From Candidatus Woesearchaeota archaeon (GTDB lineage: Archaea; Nanobdellota; Nanobdellia; Woesearchaeales; WJKV01), in NCBI GenBank assembly GCA_014728875.1, contig WJKV01000006.1, positions 1 to 16,487 of the forward strand: a stretch of 16,487 nucleotides of DNA, given 5' to 3'. The first letter of the stretch is position 1, and the number at the start of each line of letters is the position of its first letter. This document shows, piece after piece, positions 13,715 to 16,487 of the stretch. Both the position numbers and the translations under genes were made by a program. A model generated the notes under the pieces. The model was not told the origin of the DNA and did no database searches. It saw only the letters and a list, made by a program, of their open reading frames with translations.

Positions 13715-13784
13715 TCTTATATTGTAAATTCCATACGGGCCATTTATAAAGCTTACGGCCGGTTTTAGAAGAAAATTATATATA
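13715..13784. promoter_or_regulatory. Divergent promoter region, lipoprotein and bud32
   Basis: ACAATATAAG (13715-13724, minus strand) serves the lipoprotein gene. ATTATATATA (13775-13784, plus strand) lies about 30 bases before the bud32 ATG. Between them, CATTTATAAAG (13741-13751) is a third, near-palindromic TATA-like element that could direct transcription either way. Confidence 0.5.
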
Positions 13785-13809
13785 CAATCTTCAATACAGC
13801 GACAGTAAG

Positions 13810-14424
13810 ATGGAAATAATCGGACGAGGAGCAGAAGCGATAATCCGCAAAGAAAAGAAGAATGATGCAGATATTGTGGTAAAAAGAAGAATAAAGAAAT
13901 CCTACAGGATAGACGAGATAGATGAAGAACTGCGGAAACTGCGGACCCGGAAAGAAGCCAAAGTTCTTGATGCAATAAATCAGGTTATTCCTAGCCCTAA
14001 GTTATTGAAAGTAGATGAGAAAGAAAATCTAATAGAGATGGAGTTCATCGACGGCCAAAAGATCCGGGATGTCTTTGAGAAAGAGGATTATATCGCTTTG
14101 AGCAAGCAGGTAGGAATGCAGATTGCAAAGATTCATAAGAAAAACCTAATCCACGGAGATCTTACAACAAGCAATTTCATCCTAAAGGATGATAGAATCT
14201 ATTTTATTGACTTTGGGCTTTCTTTTCATAGCACTAAAGTTGAAGACAAGGCAGTTGACCTGCATCTTTTGAAGCAGGCGCTCGAAAGCAAGCATTATAC
14301 TGTGTGGAAAGAGTGCTTTGAAGCTGCGCTCAACAGCTATACCATAGAGAGCGATGAAGCAGATGCTGTGCTTAAACGTTTGGAGCAGGTAGAAAAAAGA
14401 GGAAGGCATAAAGAAAAGAAATGA
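13810..14424 (+). CDS. bud32: KEOPS complex kinase/ATPase Bud32
   Basis: Bud32 is the small atypical kinase of the KEOPS complex, which makes the t6A modification at position 37 of ANN-decoding tRNAs with Kae1, Cgi121 and Pcc1. The 204-residue product is a minimal kinase. It has a short Gly loop (GRGAEAII), VVKRRIKKSYRIDEIDEELR with the ATP-binding Lys, the Bud32-specific RTRKEAKVLD, catalytic LIHGDLTTSNFIL and metal-binding IDFGLSF. The conserved VEDKAVDLHLLKQALES and the C-terminal RGRHKEKK follow. It is encoded on its own here, not fused to Kae1 as in some archaea, and no other KEOPS gene lies in the window. Its TATA box is at 13775-13784. The stop is six bases from the stop of the convergent TPR gene. 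Confidence 0.95.
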   Translation: MEIIGRGAEAIIRKEKKNDADIVVKRRIKKSYRIDEIDEELRKLRTRKEAKVLDAINQVIPSPKLLKVDEKENLIEMEFIDGQKIRDVFEKEDYIALSKQVGMQIAKIHKKNLIHGDLTTSNFILKDDRIYFIDFGLSFHSTKVEDKAVDLHLLKQALESKHYTVWKECFEAALNSYTIESDEADAVLKRLEQVEKRGRHKEKK

Positions 14425-14430
14425 ATAGAA

Positions 14431-15879
14431 TCAGGCAGCTGTCTTTTTTGCTTCTTTTGTTTTCTTTAATCTTTCCAATTGTTCTGGTGTTGCATGGCTT
14501 CTTACATAGCGCCTGAACTGCGTTCTTTTTCTCCTGTTCTCTATCCTGTAGGCGCATTTCCACAAGAAGTTCAAGGAATTCCTTGATATGTGTGTGCCTG
14601 CTTTGATCTGTTCGCGTATGGCTTTTTTGAACCAGACGCCCGCCAGAAAGTATTTTTCCTCTTCAAAATAACATCTTGCTTTCAGATAATAAGCATTTAT
14701 TAGTTCATTGCTTTTCCTTGCCCTGTTAATTGCAAAGTTCAGCTGTGTTCTTGCATTTGAAAACTGTCCTGCATGATAGTAGCATTTTGCAGATTTATGG
14801 CGCAGCTTGAAATCTATCGGGAGACTGTAATCTTTTTTCAGGGCAACAGATTTTCTGAACCAGGAAATTCCGTCTTTATAGTTTCCGGTCTTGTCATGCA
14901 GTTCTGCGAGATCTGCTGCGACTTCATCGTCCTTGTATCTGTAATAATGGTTTGCAGCCTCAAGACATCTTATTGCTTCTTCTTTTTCCCCTCTCTTGTC
15001 TGATATCTCTGCAGCGATCGCCCACGGAAGCCCTGCATAATTCGGCCATTTAAGCAGAAGCTTCTGGATCATGGCATTTGCCTTGCTGCGTTTGTTCTTG
15101 AAAATTGCCAGATTGCTTGCTAGATTCACAATGGATTCCTGCGCGCATTTAGGACAAGCCTTTATTGCCAGTTCATAGTATTTGTTTGCCCTGTCGATTT
15201 TGTGCTTGTGCTGAAAACGATCTCCCCTATTATTCAGAATCGTGGAGAACAGAACATTGTAGTCTTCAAAGATTTCAGGTTTGATGCCGTAATTCTTATC
15301 GTCCCTGACTTTTTCGTTCCGTCTGCCCAGTCCATGCCAAACGCTCAATTCAAAAGGAATGCCGTTGGGCGCCACAGGAAAGATGTGCTTGGGCTGATTT
15401 CCCAAGCGTATAGGAACGCCGAACCACTCGCACATTGCAGCAAAGTAGCTGGTCAGGCCGACACAGTCGCCTTTCTGCTGGTTATAGCTCAGCATGTTTT
15501 TGATGACATCATCGAGATTGTCGCATTCGTCCTTGTGGGAATAAGTATTATATTTGTTTTTGCCTTTAACCCTGAAAATCTCATAAAAAAGTTCATGTCT
15601 GAAATTTGCATGTGCCCTGGTAGAGCTGGATCTCCAGCGTGTGTATCCGTATGGATCTGTATAGCTTTCGAATTTATCAAAGAATTTGTATTCGCTGAAG
15701 CGTTTCGCGAGCCTGTTTGCCTGCTGCTGGAAACGGTCCAGTTTTTCTTCAATCCCGGATCTGGGAGTATTGTCTGTTATTAGGTATATTGCCTCTGCCA
15801 GAGTCAAATCCTCCAAAGACTTGTTTGTACGCTTAGCTAGAAGTCTTTTAACAAACAGATTGAGTTTGCTTTTTTTCAT
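14431..15879 (-). CDS. Transglutaminase-like domain with TPR repeats
   Basis: The N-terminal half resembles the transglutaminase-like cysteine-protease fold. QQKGDCVGLTSYFAAMCEWF holds the expected nucleophile (residue 139 counting from the ATG at 15879). RLGNQPKHIFPVAPNGIPFE has a His about 26 residues later and a following Asn or Asp-like position for the triad. The order resembles SirB1-type proteins, where such a domain is followed by TPRs. The C-terminal half has helix pairs typical of TPR or Sel1-like repeats, for example RANKYYELAIKACPK, EEAIRCLEAANHYYR, DGISWFRKSVALKK and EEEKYFLAGVWFKKAI. There is no signal peptide, so it is probably cytoplasmic. The ATG at 15879 was chosen; a GTG at 15888 adds three residues. 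Activity and substrate are unknown, and the domain may only bind peptides. Confidence 0.72.
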   Translation of the reverse strand: MKKSKLNLFVKRLLAKRTNKSLEDLTLAEAIYLITDNTPRSGIEEKLDRFQQQANRLAKRFSEYKFFDKFESYTDPYGYTRWRSSSTRAHANFRHELFYEIFRVKGKNKYNTYSHKDECDNLDDVIKNMLSYNQQKGDCVGLTSYFAAMCEWFGVPIRLGNQPKHIFPVAPNGIPFELSVWHGLGRRNEKVRDDKNYGIKPEIFEDYNVLFSTILNNRGDRFQHKHKIDRANKYYELAIKACPKCAQESIVNLASNLAIFKNKRSKANAMIQKLLLKWPNYAGLPWAIAAEISDKRGEKEEAIRCLEAANHYYRYKDDEVAADLAELHDKTGNYKDGISWFRKSVALKKDYSLPIDFKLRHKSAKCYYHAGQFSNARTQLNFAINRARKSNELINAYYLKARCYFEEEKYFLAGVWFKKAIREQIKAGTHISRNSLNFLWKCAYRIENRRKRTQFRRYVRSHATPEQLERLKKTKEAKKTAA

Positions 15880-15945
15880 CGGAACCACTACTATCTGAAG
15901 GTTTTGTCAGGTCCTTTCAGAACCAGTAGGTTAAGGAGTCAAAAC

Positions 15946-15969
15946 TAGTATATTAATTTTGTTATATAA
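15946..15969. promoter_or_regulatory. AT-rich promoter region of the TPR gene
   Basis: On the minus strand a TTAATATA-like box at about 15948-15955 lies about 70 bases before the TPR gene start, with AGGA farther down. A TTATATAAAA at 15960-15969 reads as a TATA box on the plus strand and could start a transcript toward ftsZ, but no gene is visible there. Confidence 0.35.
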
Positions 15970-16061
15970 AAAAGAAAAAAAGAAGGATATCTTCTATCAC
16001 ACTCTTTTCCCTCTGCTATCTGCCTCACCTCTTTTTCCCACCCCTTGGCCAAAACAAAGAT

Positions 16062-16080
16062 CCCTCCACAGGGTGGAGGG
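16062..16080 (-). terminator. Strong GC-rich hairpin downstream of ftsZ
   Basis: CCCTCCAC (16062-16069) and GTGGAGGG (16073-16080) are perfect arms around a three-base loop. On the minus strand the hairpin is followed by a T-rich stretch containing TTTGTTTT. It is the second possible end of the ftsZ transcript. Confidence 0.5.
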
Positions 16081-16088
16081 CATCTAAG

Positions 16089-16140
16089 TATGCCTTCTTA
16101 ACCTAATATTGGGGGTATTGGGTAGAAAAAGGAAGGCATA
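16089..16140. repeat. Long inverted repeat in the ftsZ 3' flank
   Basis: TATGCCTTC (16089-16097) and GAAGGCATA (16132-16140) are perfect nine-base arms separated by 34 bases. The spacer contains a repeated TATTGGG. One arm is shared with the neighbouring palindrome at 16136-16150, so the two cannot form at once. Confidence 0.5.
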
Positions 16141-16150
16141 TTGAATATGC
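16124..16150 (-). terminator. Palindrome plus T-tract after ftsZ
   Basis: The near-perfect palindrome GCATATTGAATATGC (16136-16150) begins seven bases past the ftsZ stop. On the minus strand it is followed by CTTCCTTTTT, giving a terminator-like arrangement. Confidence 0.5.
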
Positions 16151-16157
16151 ATCCCTC

Positions 16158-16487
16158 TTACAACATTTCTATTCCTAGTTCATTACCCAGTCTTTGCGCC
16201 TGATTGACCTTCTCTTTGTTGCTGATTCTTCCTAAGACCCAAGGACTGCTTACGCCGGTGATGATTGTCATGACAGTCAGCCTGCCTTTCATGTCATCTG
16301 TAACTCTTGCGCCCCAAATTACATTTGCATCTGGATCCAAGGATTCGGTCACCATGTCTCCGGCTTTGGTAATCTCTTCCAGGGTCAAATCCGGTCCGCC
16401 GTGTACATGCAGCAGTGCGCCTGTCGCGCCATCATAGTTGATATCCAGCAATGGGTTTGATAGCGCGCCTTTTACAGCTTCCTCAAC
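16158..16487 (-). CDS. ftsZ: Cell division protein FtsZ, 3' end
   Basis: FtsZ is the tubulin-like GTPase that forms the division ring. The frame is open to the right edge of the window, so the gene starts outside. About 109 C-terminal residues are visible. They begin VEEAVKGALSNPLLDINYDG and continue ATGALLHVHGGPDLTLEEIT, DPDANVIWGARVTDDMKG and LTVMTIITGVSSPWVLG. This is the FtsZ C-terminal domain, including the NPLLD loop and the A-N-V-I-W-G-A strand. After the fold there is only a short tail ending LGNELGIEML. The sequence reads more like FtsZ than CetZ. The GTP-binding signature lies outside the window, so the paralogue (FtsZ1 or FtsZ2) cannot be settled. Confidence 0.93.
   Translation of the reverse strand, partial: VEEAVKGALSNPLLDINYDGATGALLHVHGGPDLTLEEITKAGDMVTESLDPDANVIWGARVTDDMKGRLTVMTIITGVSSPWVLGRISNKEKVNQAQRLGNELGIEML

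Noticed and set aside
15202..15783. 193-codon plus-strand open frame opposite the transglutaminase-like gene
   Set aside because: It is antisense to conserved motifs such as GDCVGLTSYF and lacks a recognisable start signal.
16089..16140. C/D box or other named small RNA in the ftsZ 3' flank
   Set aside because: No C box or D box motif is visible, and the nearest promoter on the plus strand is more than 100 bases away; terminator hairpins explain the repeats more simply.

Overview
The window looks like part of the chromosome of a DPANN-type archaeon (Woesearchaeota/Pacearchaeota-like), probably from a metagenome-derived assembly. The archaeal markers are ribosomal proteins L15e and S3Ae, a free-standing Bud32 kinase, the tail of a Taw3-like wybutosine enzyme, and an AbrB-PhoU regulator. 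TATA boxes lie 25-35 bases before many start codons, so leaderless transcripts are likely for several genes. The protein families, small acidic and lysine-rich proteins and lipobox lipoproteins fit DPANN. The lineage is an inference. Bacterial-type GyrB is also present, as in many archaea. I see no tRNA, rRNA, CRISPR array, insertion sequence or prophage.

Layout. Positions 1-275 hold the 3' end of a taw3-like gene (+). Positions 293-4985 hold four minus-strand genes: a 54-residue unrecognised protein, a surface (S-layer-like) protein with a Glu-rich stalk and C-terminal anchor, rpl15e, and phosphoenolpyruvate synthase. The synthase gene is split by an apparent one-base deletion near 4405. A divergent promoter (5026-5060) then drives a two-gene plus-strand unit, a small membrane protein and a lipoprotein (5084-5738). 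Positions 5744-9550 form a minus-strand operon read in the order AbrB-PhoU regulator, receiver-like/APH-kinase fusion, PHP phosphoesterase, with overlapping gene ends. This is the best candidate for an undescribed system here.

Facing that operon is a plus-strand 50-residue acidic protein (9757-9909), with a strong Shine-Dalgarno and an intergenic region rich in inverted repeats. Then come gyrB (10173-12059) with a structured upstream region, and rps3ae (12099-12899) with an unusual charged tail. A minus-strand lipoprotein (12917-13690), bud32 (+, 13810-14424), a minus-strand transglutaminase-like/TPR protein (14431-15879) and the 3' end of ftsZ (minus, 16158-16487) complete the window. The ftsZ 3' flank holds overlapping inverted repeats that look like tandem terminators.

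Together the genes are mostly housekeeping: translation (L15e, S3Ae), tRNA modification (Taw3-like, Bud32), DNA topology (GyrB), division (FtsZ) and gluconeogenesis (PpsA). Mixed in are cell-envelope proteins (S-layer-like, two lipoproteins, one small membrane protein) and the putative signalling operon.
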